DNA from: Tricholoma matsutake
Taxonomy: Eukaryota > Basidiomycota > Agaricomycetes > Agaricales > Tricholomataceae
Length of the DNA stretch: 64,000 bases
Assembly: GCA_026075535.2 (NCBI GenBank)
Contig: AP026538.1
Location: 15,818,337 to 15,882,336, forward strand
Direction of reading: 5' to 3'
Positions 30,533-42,476 of the stretch are shown here, one piece after another. Every line of letters starts with the position of its first letter. Position 1 is the first letter of the stretch. A program made the translations under genes and the position numbers. The notes beneath the pieces are model-generated. The model was not told where the DNA came from. It ran no database searches and saw nothing but the letters and a program-made list of their open reading frames with translations.

Positions 30533-32067
30533 TTAAGTGGGTAATGGACTGGGTTTCTGCAGGTAGCAGGTGTGGAAATCCACAAGAAGTTCTTGGGCGT
30601 GGTTGAGTTCCATAACAGATAGCCAGGAGGTTTCTTCATCAGTTCCCTGGTAACCTTCCCATCGGACAAGGTAGAGTATCTTGCAGCAGTGTTGGTTGTT
30701 GACCTTGGAGTTGAGGACTTCAGTGATCTCATACTCAAGCTTGTCATCAATAGTGATAGGAGGAGGTGGGGGTTGTACCTGATTGGGAATTGTGTTCGGG
30801 GAGTGTTCTTCTAGTTGAGAGACATGGAAGACAGGGTGGATGGCCCACATGTGGTCCAGAAGCCGCAGGGTGACTGAATGAGTGCCTGGGCAGGCAATGA
30901 CTTCAAAGGGACCATGGTTCTTTTCAGACAGTTTCTTAGAGGGACAGGTGGTGCAGATATTTTCTGCAGTGATGTAGGCAAAATCACCAATGTTGAAGTT
31001 GGGTGTGGGTGCCTGATGTTTGTACACAGGGCCTTGATAATGTTCTTGAGTGGCTGCAAGCTGTTTCCAAAGTTCTGGATGAAGGTTGTCTAAGTTGACA
31101 ACAAACTTGTGGGCATGCTGTGAGGCTAAGTCACATTTGGGGAAGATGGAAATGGTAGCCTTTATTGGCAAAAAAAGGAGATATGCCAGTAGATGTGGCA
31201 GGAGCATTGTTGTAGGCAAATTTGCCCAAGGGTAAGATAAAAGGTGGGACCCATCATCCTGCTGATAGTTACAGAAAATCCAGAGGTACTGCTCAAGGGT
31301 CTGATTAAGTCATTCTGTCTGACTGTCACCTTGTGGGTGGTAACTGGAAGTGAAGTGGATCCACATATTGAGAGCTTTTCTGAGGGAGCAGAAGAAGTGG
31401 GAGATGAACTTGGATCCTCTGTTGCAAGTAACATGTGATGGTACACCATGCTTGGAGAAGACGTGGAGGACAAATAGATTGGCTAATTCTTGGGCTGTGA
31501 TTTCATTGACAGTTGGGATGAAAATGCCTTGTTTGGTGAGTCAGTCAATGATGACCAGGATAGTGGTGTGGCCATTGGAGTTGGGTAGTTGCTCTATGAA
31601 ATCCATGGAGATTGGTTCCAAGGTCATTCCAGGAATGGAAGTTGCTTTAGGAGCCTGTAGGGTTTGTGTTGAGGTGATTTGGATTGCTTGCAAGTCATAC
31701 AGGACTTGCAGAATTCCTGGATGACAGTGCAGAGATATGGCCAGACATTTTCCTGGTGGATGAGCTGCTGGGTTTTGTTTTGTCCAAAGTGGCCAGAGAG
31801 GATGTGATCATGTTTGTACTGCAGGACCTTGAGGCAGAGGTCTGCAACATCTGGAACATAAATCCAGTCAAAGTGGCGGAGAAGACCTGCCTCATCTATA
31901 GTCCAGTTGGTGTCAACTGGTGTTGGAAGATGTGCAGATGATAGCAGGTCAAGGGGTAAGGAGGTGTGGATGTCATTGTGAAGTTTCTCAACATCCATGA
32001 TTACTGCTTGTCAGAGGATAGGTGTTGCAAGGTAGGTGGCGCAAAGAGAAGAGGTGAGTTGTTCCTG
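30533..32067 (-). pseudogene. Gypsy C integrase with chromodomain
   Basis: The minus reading starts at the deletion point. VIMDVEKLHNDIHTSLPLD precedes the H2C2 zinc-binding domain (HDHILSGHFGQNKTQQLIHQ, FCKSCMTCKQSK). A core with stops follows, including SSYHPQGDSQTE. The C-terminal 228 codons are open (31219-30533): ELWKQLAATQEHYQGP, FNIGDFAYITAENI, DHMWAIHPVFHVSQLEEHSP and a chromodomain LEYEITEVLNSKVNN..ILYLVRWEGYQGTDEETSW. Chromodomain integrases target heterochromatin (established), consistent with the repeat-dense setting. Confidence 0.9.
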
Positions 32068-33234
32068 TGTGAATACACAGTAGAGGCAAAGTTGTTCTCT
32101 CATGCAATGTTCTCATTCCTCCCCAGTAAGCTTGCCATTCTTCCCCAACTTATTGGAGATGGATGACTTGGGCTTGTCCTGGGGAGTGTTCTTTGTTGCG
32201 GAAGACTGCTGGTTGGAGGTATTACCACAGGTGGAGTTCGAAGAGGATTGGTTGGTAGATGGGGAAGGACTTTTGGAAGTGTCCTTCTGACCAGGGTTAG
32301 AAAAGTTATTGGAATTCTTTGTTTCAAGGCAGGATTCATCCTCTTGCATCCAGTAGATGTCATCGCTGTCCTCACTTCCAAGTGCAGTTCTGCAAGAGTA
32401 TTGGGTTTACCACCCTGAATTCTATGTGAAGTTGGAGTGGAAGACCATGGAAATAGTGGTCACAAAGGGCTGCTTCACTCCAGTTGACCCTAGAAGCTAA
32501 TTCCCAGAAGTCAATGTTATACTTTGTGATATGACCACCTTTCTTCATTGCCAAGTCCAAGAGAGCTTTTTCTGTGTTCTGACTGGGTCATGTGGGCCAA
32601 AGTTGCTTTCAAGCTTGGTGAGGAAAGCTTTGTAGTCCCACATCCAGTGTGCGGAATCAGTTGGGTCATTAAGACCAGGTCCAAACCAACTAAGAGCTGA
32701 TCCCTTAAGATAAGAAAGGATAAATATGATCTTTTTCTCATCAGAAGAAAATATGTGTGGGCAGTTGTGGAAATGAAGATTACATGAGACTAGGAAGTTT
32801 CTAAGTTTCTTTGGATTGGTACCATCAAAAGTGTCAGCATCGTGAACTTTGATTTTTTTGGTCTTGGGTGTGTTATTTTGATGGAGGGTGCAGATACTCT
32901 CTGAGAGGTTATAAGGGACATCTATGAACCTATCCCCTGGATCAGGGTTTCCCCCAGTGGGAGGTTGATCATCTGGATCATTGGGATTGGGGTCACCCCC
33001 AGGGCTGTCAGGACCACTAGGGTTGTCGTCCATTGGGGGGTCCTCTAGACCAGAATCTTCCAACCCATAAGGTTCAGGCTGGTTGATGCCCCCTATGTAC
33101 TCAAGGGGAGTAGTGGGTTGGGGATCTTCCAGATTTGTGGAAGAGTGCAGGGCATGAGTAGACATGAGATTAACACTGATCAATGGGGCTCCAGAGCTGA
33201 TTTGTTGGAAAATGTTTGAAGGTCTGGAAGACAC
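32068..33234 (-). pseudogene. Gypsy C Gag
   Basis: The open minus frame 33234-32545 has an acidic Pro/Asp-rich start, then the retrotransposon Gag core: FDGTNPKKLRNFLVSCNLHF, DEKKIIFILSYLKGSALSWF, WDYKAFLTKLESNFGPHDPV. It shifts frame into GGHITKYNIDFWELASRVNW and ALCDHYFHGLPLQLHIEFRV (32560-32372). Then a Ser/Asn-rich linker ends at LCLYC, the first half of the zinc knuckle, where the deletion begins. At least two frameshifts. Confidence 0.85.
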
Positions 33235-33375
33235 TCTGAATGTAGAGGTGGGTTGGGGGTTGGAAAGCAGAGATCCCAGGAATGGTGCCAGCCCATTGGG
33301 AATCTCTGGTTGTGCACTGGTGGGTTTTGGTTGGGGTCATAGAGAAGGATGAGGCAAGTGTGAGTTTGTATATAC

Positions 33376-34098
33376 TGTTAAGAACTGATCCTGAAGTGCA
33401 CATCAGAATCCAGTTGGTCCTGGCAGGTGTCAATAGTGGAAGGTTGTCAGGTTGTAGCAGATTCTGTGGAGGGGAAACAGAAAGGAGTTGGCTTCAGCTT
33501 ATAAGAAGCTGCATCCTTCACCTCATCTGGTGTCCTAATTTCAAGATGAAGGTTTGGAGGTAGGAGTGGGAAAGTGCAGGTAGTGTGGGAAAGGAGTATG
33601 GAGGAACTTGGGTCAAGTTTGGATGAGACCATAACTTTGGAGGGAGAACTAGAGGTTGAGTCAAATGAAGTTCAGACTCTTAGATGACAGAGGTAGGAGT
33701 AGAACAAGATTGGATTGGTAAGTTTAAGTCAAGGCTTTGTTGAGTCTATGTTGATATATGAACTGAGGAATACAAGTCAAAACTAACTAGGCTTAAATAT
33801 GAAAGTATGAAATAAGAGCAGAATATCTTGGGAACTGCAGCTGCATAGATAAAATACTTGGCAGAAGCTGCACAGGAGTCCATAGTCCAATTTGCAAAAG
33901 AGATGGCAGCCTTGGGAAGGCAGCCGTGGGTGCTGTACAAGGAAGCCTGGTGCACAGCAGTGTGGGCAGTGCAAGGCAGCTGGAAATGAAGGCAGAAAGG
34001 AGTTGGTGAATGTTGGGCTTCCTGGTGAGGGAGGAACAAAGTGTGGAAAAGGGTTGGAAGAGTGCAGGTTCTGATCGGGCGAGGAACAGTTCTTGACA
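33376..34098 (-). repeat. Gypsy C right (5') LTR, 723 bp
   Basis: Same ends as 28602-29327. Differences between the two copies are mainly C/T and G/A transitions. TSD AGCTG follows at 34099. Copia A sequence resumes at 34104-34179 (minus: SPDVPFNLISILCTLEAGA), before gypsy B. Confidence 0.9.
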
Positions 34099-34402
34099 AG
34101 CTGCCCCAGCCTCAAGCGTGCACAAAATTGAAATGAGATTGAATGGCACATCAGGGGAGGGTGCCACATCCTTGAGAGTTGGTAGGAAAGCACCCCATTA
34201 CCTAATAAAATTTCATTTTATTTTGCTATGTCGAATTATGCCCAATGATGCCAAATTACGCTACACTTTGATAGCATGAGAATTTTATTTTGCACACATC
34301 AAGATGTATGTGCGTGTATACATGCATTGGTAAAAACAATATACAATATATGTAACATGGTATATAAACCCTAAATATACACCTAGGGAACCCCTAGTGT
34401 TT

Positions 34403-35674
34403 TAAAGTCCAGTTAGGTCAGGTTTTTTTCCAATTGTGGAGGGAACTGAGACTGCAACTGGCTCGACTACATTCAAAAGTTATATAAAACTGGACTGGAC
34501 TGCAAGTGACCAGTTTGTTGCGGTCCGGTCCAGGTTTGACAACCAGTTATGGCCAGTTTAGGCCACAACCAGTCATCCACTGACTCAGGTCAATCTAAAC
34601 TGACATTATATATACAATAATCTACATAATAATACCATGCTAAATCAAAATAAAGCCCCCCCCCCCCCCCCCCCCCTCAGAGGTAGGGGCAGGGGAGCTG
34701 TGTGGATAATAAACAAAACAAAAAGCACTAAAATAAATCCCCCTACCTTGCAAGATACGCGAAGGAAGGGAGGGGTGGTCTGTGAGCCCAAAAATGAGGG
34801 AAAAAAAAAATGTCGCTCACCATCGTTGAGCTTCACCACCCGCCACTGCCCCCACCCAATCTTATCATTGTTGTCTGTTGTCACCGCCTGCAAGTGATGT
34901 TGGTGTCATTTGGCCTCATCGTGTGGTGGTGATCAGGGCAAGTGCATGGTGGCATGGCAGTGGTGCCATGTCGCGTTGGCTGGTGGTGATGTGGCGGCAA
35001 TGCCACCTTGTTGTTGTTGTTGATGGTGATGGCCATTGGCCATTGTTGTCTGGCAGCACCCCCATCTCCCCCTGCGAGCAGTGGCTTGTAGGCTGGGTGG
35101 AGGTGCTATGTTGGGATGGGAGCCATTGGGGGTCAGTAGTTGTACATTGTCATTGTAAAAGCAAAGAACCTAGAAATGAAAATGAAAATGTTAGTTAGTT
35201 ATTGAACAGATAGAAAGAAAAAAATACCTGCAGCCCAAACAACACTAATCGTCATTTGGGCTGCTGTGTGTTCAGTCTCTGTGTCCATTGTCATTGTCAG
35301 CAACTCCAACTCACCCTATACGCAGTGGCTCACAGGCGTGGTGGTGGTGATGCTGGGTCGTGGTGGTGGTTCATTGATGTTGCTGGTTGTGGGAGTGGTA
35401 TCTGCAAGTGGCACCACTTTCCTGTTTGGGTGTGCAAACATGACCAAATGGTCCATGCACACCTGCAGGGTATATAAACCCATGCTTTTCATATTCTTTT
35501 TGCCTCAGGCTTGCCCCATTATTACTATGTAATAGATATAGTGTATAGTATGTGTAAATAGACCGGTTGCAACCAACTGCAACCAGTTTTTGTCAGTTTT
35601 ATATAATTTTTTAATATCTAAGACTGCAACTGACTATTCTTAAGATTTGGGCAACTGAAGCCGATAAAAAGACT
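34403..35674. mobile_element. T2: TIR-like non-autonomous element in the gypsy B 5' LTR
   Basis: Both ends carry related inverted subterminal sequences (gactgcaactgg, tatataaaactg at 34450-34490; their complements at 35590-35640). The interior has a 21-base C run (34656-34676), ggtggtgatg-type tracts, the gcgagcagtggcttgtagg motif (about 35069-35087), a hairpin (35231-35263) and a minus-strand intron-like cassette (about 35165-35230). These components are shared with T1, T3 and T4. About 117 bp of LTR were lost at the site. No transposase; exact ends uncertain. Confidence 0.65.
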
Positions 35675-36092
35675 CCTTCTTGTAGAGAGAACCCGCATGG
35701 TCTTAGCTAGCAGATAGTGGGTGTTGCCCTAACAGAAGAACAGAACTCTCCATATCAGTGCACCTTCTCTTACATGCACATGTGTCATTGTTTCACCATG
35801 CCACATCCGATTACTCATCCTTTCAGCATGAGCTGGAAGTACTTGTACATACATAAACCACCCTTTCTTTCATAAGCTGATGCCAGGCCTCGCCTTACAT
35901 TGCAACCACCAGTGATCAAGAGGCAGCACTCATCATTAGGACAGCTGCAACCAGACAACTGGTCAGATCTGGTTTAGTTACAATTTACATTACTCTATTT
36001 GGACAACTATTTTAGTTACAAGCCAAATTCAGTGATAACTCCAAGATCAGGCACCCTAGCCAAAGAAGTTATTCATCACAGATCTACCAGTT

Positions 36093-37181
36093 ATGTCCAA
36101 ACCATCAACTTCTAATCCTGGCCCTAACCCTGTTCCCACACTAGCACTAAAGGTGAAGATTGATGTGCTTACAGTGCAAATGTTGCAATTAGTGTTGGTG
36201 TTGGCAGCATCACAGCCCAGACAAGCAGAAGTACAGCCAGAGATGGCAGGAGATACAGATGATGAGATGGAGGAGATGGTGGAGTGGATGTCACAGGATG
36301 AGGAGACAATGGAGAGATCTGGAAATGGAAAAGTGCAATTACCTAAGTATGCACCCCCACAAATCTTTGACAGTACCATGGAGAATACAAAATCCTTCAT
36401 CAGCTCTATAGTATTGTACATCCATGGGAGGAAGCCAGAGTTTCATACAGCCAAGTCTAGGATTATGTTTGCTCTCTCATACATTCAGGGGGGAAAGCAC
36501 AGTTCTGGAGAAACAAGGCTATTAATCAAATTGCCATGGGAAATAAACCATTTGCAATTTTCAAGGAGTTTCTGGAGAGATTGGAGGCACAGTTTGGACC
36601 CTAATCCAAAGGCGACAGCCAATGCCAAATTAAAAACCATGTGCCAAGGTTCCCTAATGGTGGATGAATTTATTTTGCAGTTCAAAGCATAAGGTTCACA
36701 GATGGATATGGGAGAAGCGGTGTTGGCAGAATTTTTGAAAGCAGGATTAAATTGCTCTTTATTCAAGTCTATCTACTGACTACCTTCTATGCCAGAGAAG
36801 TTGGATGAGTGGTATAATGGGGCAATGCACCTTGACTGGCAATATCAGCAGGAACAGGTGGAGTCAAAGTTGATGTATGGAAGTAGCAAATTTGGAAAGC
36901 CATCAGGAGGAAAGTCCGAGAAAGGAAAGGCGCTTCAGGTGCAAGCTCCGAGGGCACAGCCACTGGTCATGGCAGTGACACCTATAGCTATGGAGTCAGC
37001 AGCACCAGATGCAATGGAGGTTGATCAAGCGGGGAGATGCCCACTTAAATGTTTTAACTGTGGGCAGTTCAGACATATTGCTAGGAATTGTAAGCAGAAA
37101 AGAAAGATCAGGGGAGCTACAATTGAGGAAGTGAAGCTGGAGGAAGACAGGCAGAAGAATTTTATGGAGGAGTCCCAGTGA
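36093..37181 (+). pseudogene. Gypsy B Gag
   Basis: The start at 36093 is followed by an acidic region (MEEMVEWMSQDEETMERSG), then Gag core LPKYAPPQIFDSTMENTKSF and KSRIMFALSYIQGGK. One frameshift near 36495, after which the other frame continues to TANAKLKTMCQGSLMVDEFI. A stop follows, then 36789-37181 with LDEWYNGAMHLDWQYQQEQV and the zinc knuckle CFNCGQFRHIARNC. Length and order are normal for gypsy Gag. Confidence 0.85.
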
Positions 37182-37183
37182 AG

Positions 37184-39741
37184 GTATCCCCATTGGTGAC
37201 CCAGAACCATTATAATGTATTAGTATCCAAGGAAACCCAGAGCAAACCAGAAAAGGAAATTGATGAGGAGTACAATCGTTGTCAATCATGTGACAAAGAA
37301 AATTGCCAAGCATTATTTCCAAAAACCCCTAAATTCTTTATTTGCTCTGTGCAAATAGAACCTGAAATCACCTTGACTATGGGACTGAAGACACATGCAG
37401 TGATTGATGTGGAAGTGTTGCTTGATAGTGGTGCTACAGGATTATTTATTAATCGGTCCTTAATTACCAGAAACAGTATTAGCACACGCAAGCTGGCGCA
37501 ACCCATAATGGTGTACAATATTGATGGAATAGTCAATCGTGGAGGAACTATTAAGGAGGAGGTGACTATGGTACTAAAGCATCAGGAGCATCAGGAATGA
37601 GCCATATTCAAAATGTGCGATCTTGGGAAAACCAATCTAATAATAGAATGTCCCTGGTTATGGAAGCATAATGCCGAAATTGATTGGAAAACTGGGAAAG
37701 TGCACATGACTCATTGTCCTAAGGAATGTAATATGTATGGGATGAAGATGAGAAAGGAAAAAAGGAAAAAGAGAGAGAAAGAATGTCTGAGGAAGTATTC
37801 TGTTACTATGGAGGAAGTGGAGGATGAGGAAATGCCAAATGGGGAAGTTCCAATCATGATCGAGAAAGAAGAGCAGAAGCAAACCTTTAGAGCAATTCAT
37901 GGAAGACAGTCATGGGACAAGAATATTGTGAATGTGGAGAAGCCAGTGGAGGAGTGGGCACCAAAAGTGTATCATGAATATCTGTCAGTGTTTCAGAAGA
38001 AGGAGTCTGAGTGAATGCCAGTGTGGAAGCCATGAGATCATGTGATCGAGATGAAGCCAGGGTTTGTGCCGAAGAAGTCAAAGGTATATCTGTTATCTCC
38101 AATGGAACAAGAAGAAGTGGATGCATTCCTGAAGGAGCAATTGCCCAAGGGATACATATGGTCAAAATTGTGGCAGACATCACCAATATTCTTCATACCA
38201 AAGAAAGACCAGAGGAAGAGGATGTGTACAGATTATAGGTATCTGAATGAGTGGACAGTGAAGAACATGTACCCCCTGCTGTTGATCTCAGAAATAATTG
38301 ACAAGGTGGGAAAAGCCAAAGTCTTTACAAAATTGGATTTACAATGGGGATACAACAATGTATGGAGATGAGTGGAAGGCTGCATTTGCCACACGTCAAG
38401 GATCCTTCAAGCCACTTGTCATGTTTTTTGGGATGACTAATAGTCTCCTGACTTTCCAAAATATGATGAACAACATTTTCAAGGATGTAATAGACAAGGG
38501 CATGGTAATAATATTTATTGATGATATTCTGATATCTATGGAGGATGAAGAAAATCATGAGGCAATAGTGCAGGAGGTGCTATGGAGGTTAGCAGAGAAT
38601 GATCTATTTTTGAAACCAGAGAAGTGGGTGTTCGGGACAAGTGAGATTGAGTTCCTATGATTATTGAATGGCCCTGACGGGATCAAAATGGATCCAATCA
38701 AGGTACAGGTGATCACAGATTGGCCTGCACTGACCCATGTCCAAGAGGTTCAGGCTTTCTTGGGACTCACAAATTATTATTGTCACTTTGTGCATAATTT
38801 TTCCAAAATTGCTGCACCCTTACATAACCTTACATGAAAAGGAGTAGTGTAGAGGTGGGGAGAACAGCAGCAGACAGTGTTTGAGGAGTTGAAGAGGAAG
38901 TTTGTGGAGGGACCAATATTAGCCCCAGTAGATTTCATGCATCCCTTACGAGTGGAATCAGATGCATCTGACTTTGCTACTGGAGCAGTATTATCAATGC
39001 TGTGCAAAGATGACAAATGGCATCCTTGTGCATATTTGTCCTGAGGGTTGAATGATGTGGAGAGGAATTATGATGTGCATGACAAAGAGATGTTGGGGAT
39101 AATATGAACATTGGAGGTGTGGAGGCATTATTTAGAGGGATGTATGCATCAGATTGAGATCTGGATGGATCATCAAAATCTGCCATACTTCATGTCTGCT
39201 AAAAAGCTTAATCACTGGCAGGCACATTGGGCCCTATTCCTATTGCATTTCAATTTTCACTTAGTCCACAAGGCAGGAAGCTTAATGAGGAAAGCAGATG
39301 CATTATCCAGACATATTGATCACAAAAGGGGGGTGGAGGAGGACAATAAGAATGTTACCTTACTCAAACCTGAATACTTTTGCATTTGGACTATGCATCA
39401 AGGGCATCTATTAATAGATAGCTCAGAAATGGAAATGTTGTCTAAAATTAGACAATGTTCAGAAATGGACGATGAAGTAGTGGAAGCCATGAAAGTTCTG
39501 AAGGGAGAGAAGAAAGGTAATATTGAAGGAGATGAATGGGCCAAGGAACAAGGGTTGGTGTTATTTCGAGGAAAGGTGCATGTACCAAAGGATCAGGATT
39601 TGCAAAGGGAGATTGTCTGGTTACATCATAATACACCAACTGCCGGATACCCAGGAAGATGGAAGATGTTGGAATTAGTAAATGAGAAATTATTGGTGGC
39701 CTGGAATTTTGAAGTATGTGTTGGGGTACATGGATGGATGT
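37184..39741 (+). pseudogene. Gypsy B pol part 1: protease, RT, RNase H, integrase zinc domain
   Basis: Protease at 37360-37600 has VEVLLDSGATGLFINRSLI. The pre-RT segment at 37613-38014 has CPLWLWKHNAEIDW-type sequence. RT (38042-38660) reads WSKLWQTSPIFFIPKKDQRK, VFTKLDLQWGYNN and FIDDILISMEDEENHEAIVQ; the usual Y-V-D-D is F-I-D-D. RNase H (38680-39110) is broken by stops. It ends in HLVHKAGSLMRKADALSRHI, then the integrase H2C2 domain begins (VWLHHNTPTAGYPGRWKMLE). The frame is cut at 39741 by element L2 within the second half of the zinc domain. Confidence 0.9.
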
Positions 39742-39882
39742 TGGAGATGCCAGAGGTGTCTCCTATAGCAGAGTGGTGGAGGCTGCAGCTAGGATTGCAT
39801 GACCATGACTACAACATGCAGGTGACTACTGACTACCTGATCACATGACTACCTGGAGTAGGTGACCACTCACCCTACTCCA
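39742..39882 (-). repeat. L2 left LTR (141 bp)
   Basis: Plus orientation TGGAGATGCC...CACCCTACTCCA. The partner is at 42477-42617. Confidence 0.85.
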
Positions 39883-40019
39883 TCTGCCCACATCCAAAAA
39901 GGTGACATCCTTGTCGCCATGAGAAGAAAACAAAGAAAAAGAGCAGAACAATAGGTATAGTAATAATATAAACAGTGTGACCAGAAAAATTCTATGGGTG
40001 ATATGAAAATTAAAATAAT

Positions 40020-42098
40020 AAAAGACTCAACAAGAAGGTGTCCATCCCAATGCCCGAAGGGCCCTACTCTCTGCAAGCTGGGGGTCTTGATCCCAATCTA
40101 GCTTTGGAACAGGAATAGGAGCCAAAGCAGAAGCTACTCCAAAGGGCACAATAACAGTGGTTTTTCCTGGTCCTATACCAGAGGGGTGACATTGGGTGAT
40201 GAAAGGCTGAGATGGAACATGAAATGGCAGTAGTGGATGAGAAAATTTTTGAGATGACAAAAAAAATTTTGATGGGGCTCATCGTCACCTTGTTCATCAT
40301 TGCAGGGTCCCAAATGGTTGTCGACAGCCTGTCATTAGACTAGACAGGTCCCTTGTGTATGTGCTAGGCATGATTGGCATTGATGCCATGTCCTTGGCCC
40401 AGTCAAAACGTGCAGGTGTCGAGGTCGGATGTGGGGCTACAGAGCTTGAGGGGGGTGAGATGAGAGATGGGGGCTGTAAGACAGGGCCAGGGGGGAGTTC
40501 AGACATGCTGGCAGCTATGGAAGATGGGGGGAATGATGAAACAGCTCTTCTGGGGTTGAGTTGGGGTGAGCTGGGGCAGATGGGCAGTGAGAGGGGGATG
40601 GGGGGTGAACAGTGGGCTTCTGTGGGCATAGATGGCATCATCAGTAATGCAGTGGGGGTGTGAGACATGGGGGGTAGTGAAACAATGTGTTTCCAGGGCA
40701 CCTGGGGCAAGTGGAGTGGTTGGGACCAGGCCAGGGGGTGTTCTGATGGCTCAGGTAGGGTATTGCATCACTCCAGAGCTGTGGGCTGTTGTCCTGCATG
40801 GGGCAGAGCAGGGGACTCAGGAGTTGTCAACAAAAACATCGATGATGACAGGGCAGACTGTGTGGACATGTAAGACATTGTGATGGGCTCGTAGTGGATA
40901 ACTGGGGCATGGGGAGCAAGCAGTGAGGGATTGGAGGGTGTGGGGAGGCTCCTAGATCATCGTTGACACTGGGGGGGTCTGCAGAGTTCATTGGTTGAGC
41001 AGCAGATGTGTTCTGATGAACATGTCCACACTTGGTTGCATAGCAGCATTTGCTGGTTGTCTATGGCCTGGTGGTGGTGCTCCTGTGTGGGTAGTGCTTC
41101 CTGAGTGCTCGACACAGCCCTAGACACCATTTCATGGGGGTTTGCAGCAGGTTTTGTTGGCATTGGTAGCTGTGATGTGGCAGTGGCAGTAGCAAGCTCA
41201 GGATGTGAAATGGGGGGCTGGAAAGTTAGCTGGGGTGCAGTAGGCCAGGCTGGAAGTGAGTGTTACCATATGCAAGGTGCTGGGGGCCATTTTGAAGCTG
41301 TGGAGGGTGTGGTAGTGGCCATTGTTGACAACATTGACAATGTTGATGGCAGTGTCAACATGGCTGATGGGGGCTGTGCAGGCATCATCAACGGTGCTGT
41401 GGCAACAGTGAGGGTTGTGCTGGGGGGTTTGACGAGGGTTTGGGTGGCCATTTCATTGGTTTTAGGTGTGGCTTGGGTACTGAAGTCGACTGTGGTGGTA
41501 ACATCAGTCTGGGAATCGGCATCAATGGTGATAGTGGCATCAGTTTGGGTCTTGACCTCCTCCAGGAGGACTGCTTTACAGATGAGTGCACACACATGGG
41601 CCACCATCGATAGGCAGAGCCCAGTGCTGTGTCCTTCTGTGAGCCATTTCCATTGTTCCTCTGCTTTCCCTTCCTATCTTCCTTTTATGTATTTGGCCTC
41701 TTGAGCTTCCTTCTTGTCTTCTTCTCTGAGCATCTTGGATATGGTGTCATCTCTTGGTGCACCATCTTTGAGTCCTCTCTTGTACCCTTCATTGAATCTG
41801 TCACCTTTTCCTTCCTCATACCTCCTTTGTCCATTTTCCCCATCTTCAGTCCTTCCTGAACTCCTTCATGCCATCCATCAAGTCTTGCATCCTCCAGCAG
41901 TTGCTGTACTTCGTCGTGGCTGTAGGTAAATGGTTCATTTGTTGGTGACACAGCTGTGGCTGTGTTGACATGTGCTGCATTGTTGGCATTGTTTGGGTCA
42001 TTTGGGGCCGCATCCACTGTGGTAGTGGCACTGTTGGGTAGCAGCTGTTCTGATGTAGCCATTCTCATGTTTGCCATCATTACAGCAGTTATGGCCAC
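40020..42098 (-). pseudogene. L2 single ORF, frameshifted
   Basis: The minus reading starts at 42098: a spacer, then YSHDEVQQLLEDARLDGW followed by HEGVQEGLKMGKMDKG (EG-x3-G pattern). A Thr/Pro-rich part follows with TQTDATITIDADSQTDVTTT and STQATPKTNEMATQT (41607-41263). Then comes a Pro/Ser-rich part and the motif ARFDWAKDMASMPIMP with RDLSSLMTGCRQPFGTLQ (40710-40297). It ends with VPKLDWDQDPQLAESRALRA-LGW (about 40130-40030). Several frameshifts. Motif order matches, as I recall, a widespread Agaricomycete hypothetical family with FDWA(D/E)D and LDW-DP-L--L--AL--LGW ends. No known enzymatic motif. L1 encodes the N-terminal part. Confidence 0.6.
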
Positions 42099-42227
42099 TA
42101 TATATTCATGTTTGAATTAGATGTGCTCTCATACCATTTCTTCTTTTGGGAGTGTTTGCCTTGTCCAGGTCCTGGCATACTGAGTACAAGAGAAAGAAAA
42201 AAAAAAGGCTGAGGGAGCTGGTAAACT

Positions 42228-42295
42228 GGAGCTGGTACTGGTACTGGTACTGGTATTGGTTCTGGTTCTGGGAGCTAAGGGTTGGTTCTGTGAGA
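42228..42295 (+). repeat. CTGGTA/CTGGTT hexamer tract in the L2 leader
   Basis: About ten tandem hexamers, corresponding to the 15165-15285 tract in L1. Confidence 0.85.
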
Positions 42296-42476
42296 CTAGG
42301 GCTGGGGACTGAAACTGGAGACTTGAGAGCCAAAACTAAGAAGCAGATGTAGACGCAAACTTGGTGCATTATGATGTGGCTCGCAAGACAAAAAAGCAAA
42401 AGTGACAAAAAAGCTGAGACACCAGAGCAAGGCTAAACAGTTGTGGGTACATCAAATCATGCTCTCATCACCAAGA

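Larger units (their letters stand above)
28602..34098 (-). mobile_element. Gypsy C: internally deleted Ty3-gypsy with chromodomain
   Basis: LTRs 28602-29327 and 33376-34098, TSD AGCTG at 28597-28601 and 34099-34103, inserted in the copia A protease/gag-pre-integrase junction. The minus strand encodes Gag, then jumps at the zinc knuckle directly into the RNase H/integrase spacer (about 32068): protease, RT and most of RNase H are deleted. Between integrase and the left LTR lies a plus-strand spliced gene. Internal length is only 4.05 kb. It cannot have moved on its own in this form. Confidence 0.9.

Noticed and set aside
40355..41704. Plus-strand Gly/Val-rich ORFs in L2
   Set aside because: Shadow frames of the Pro/Ser/Thr-rich minus-strand L2 protein.
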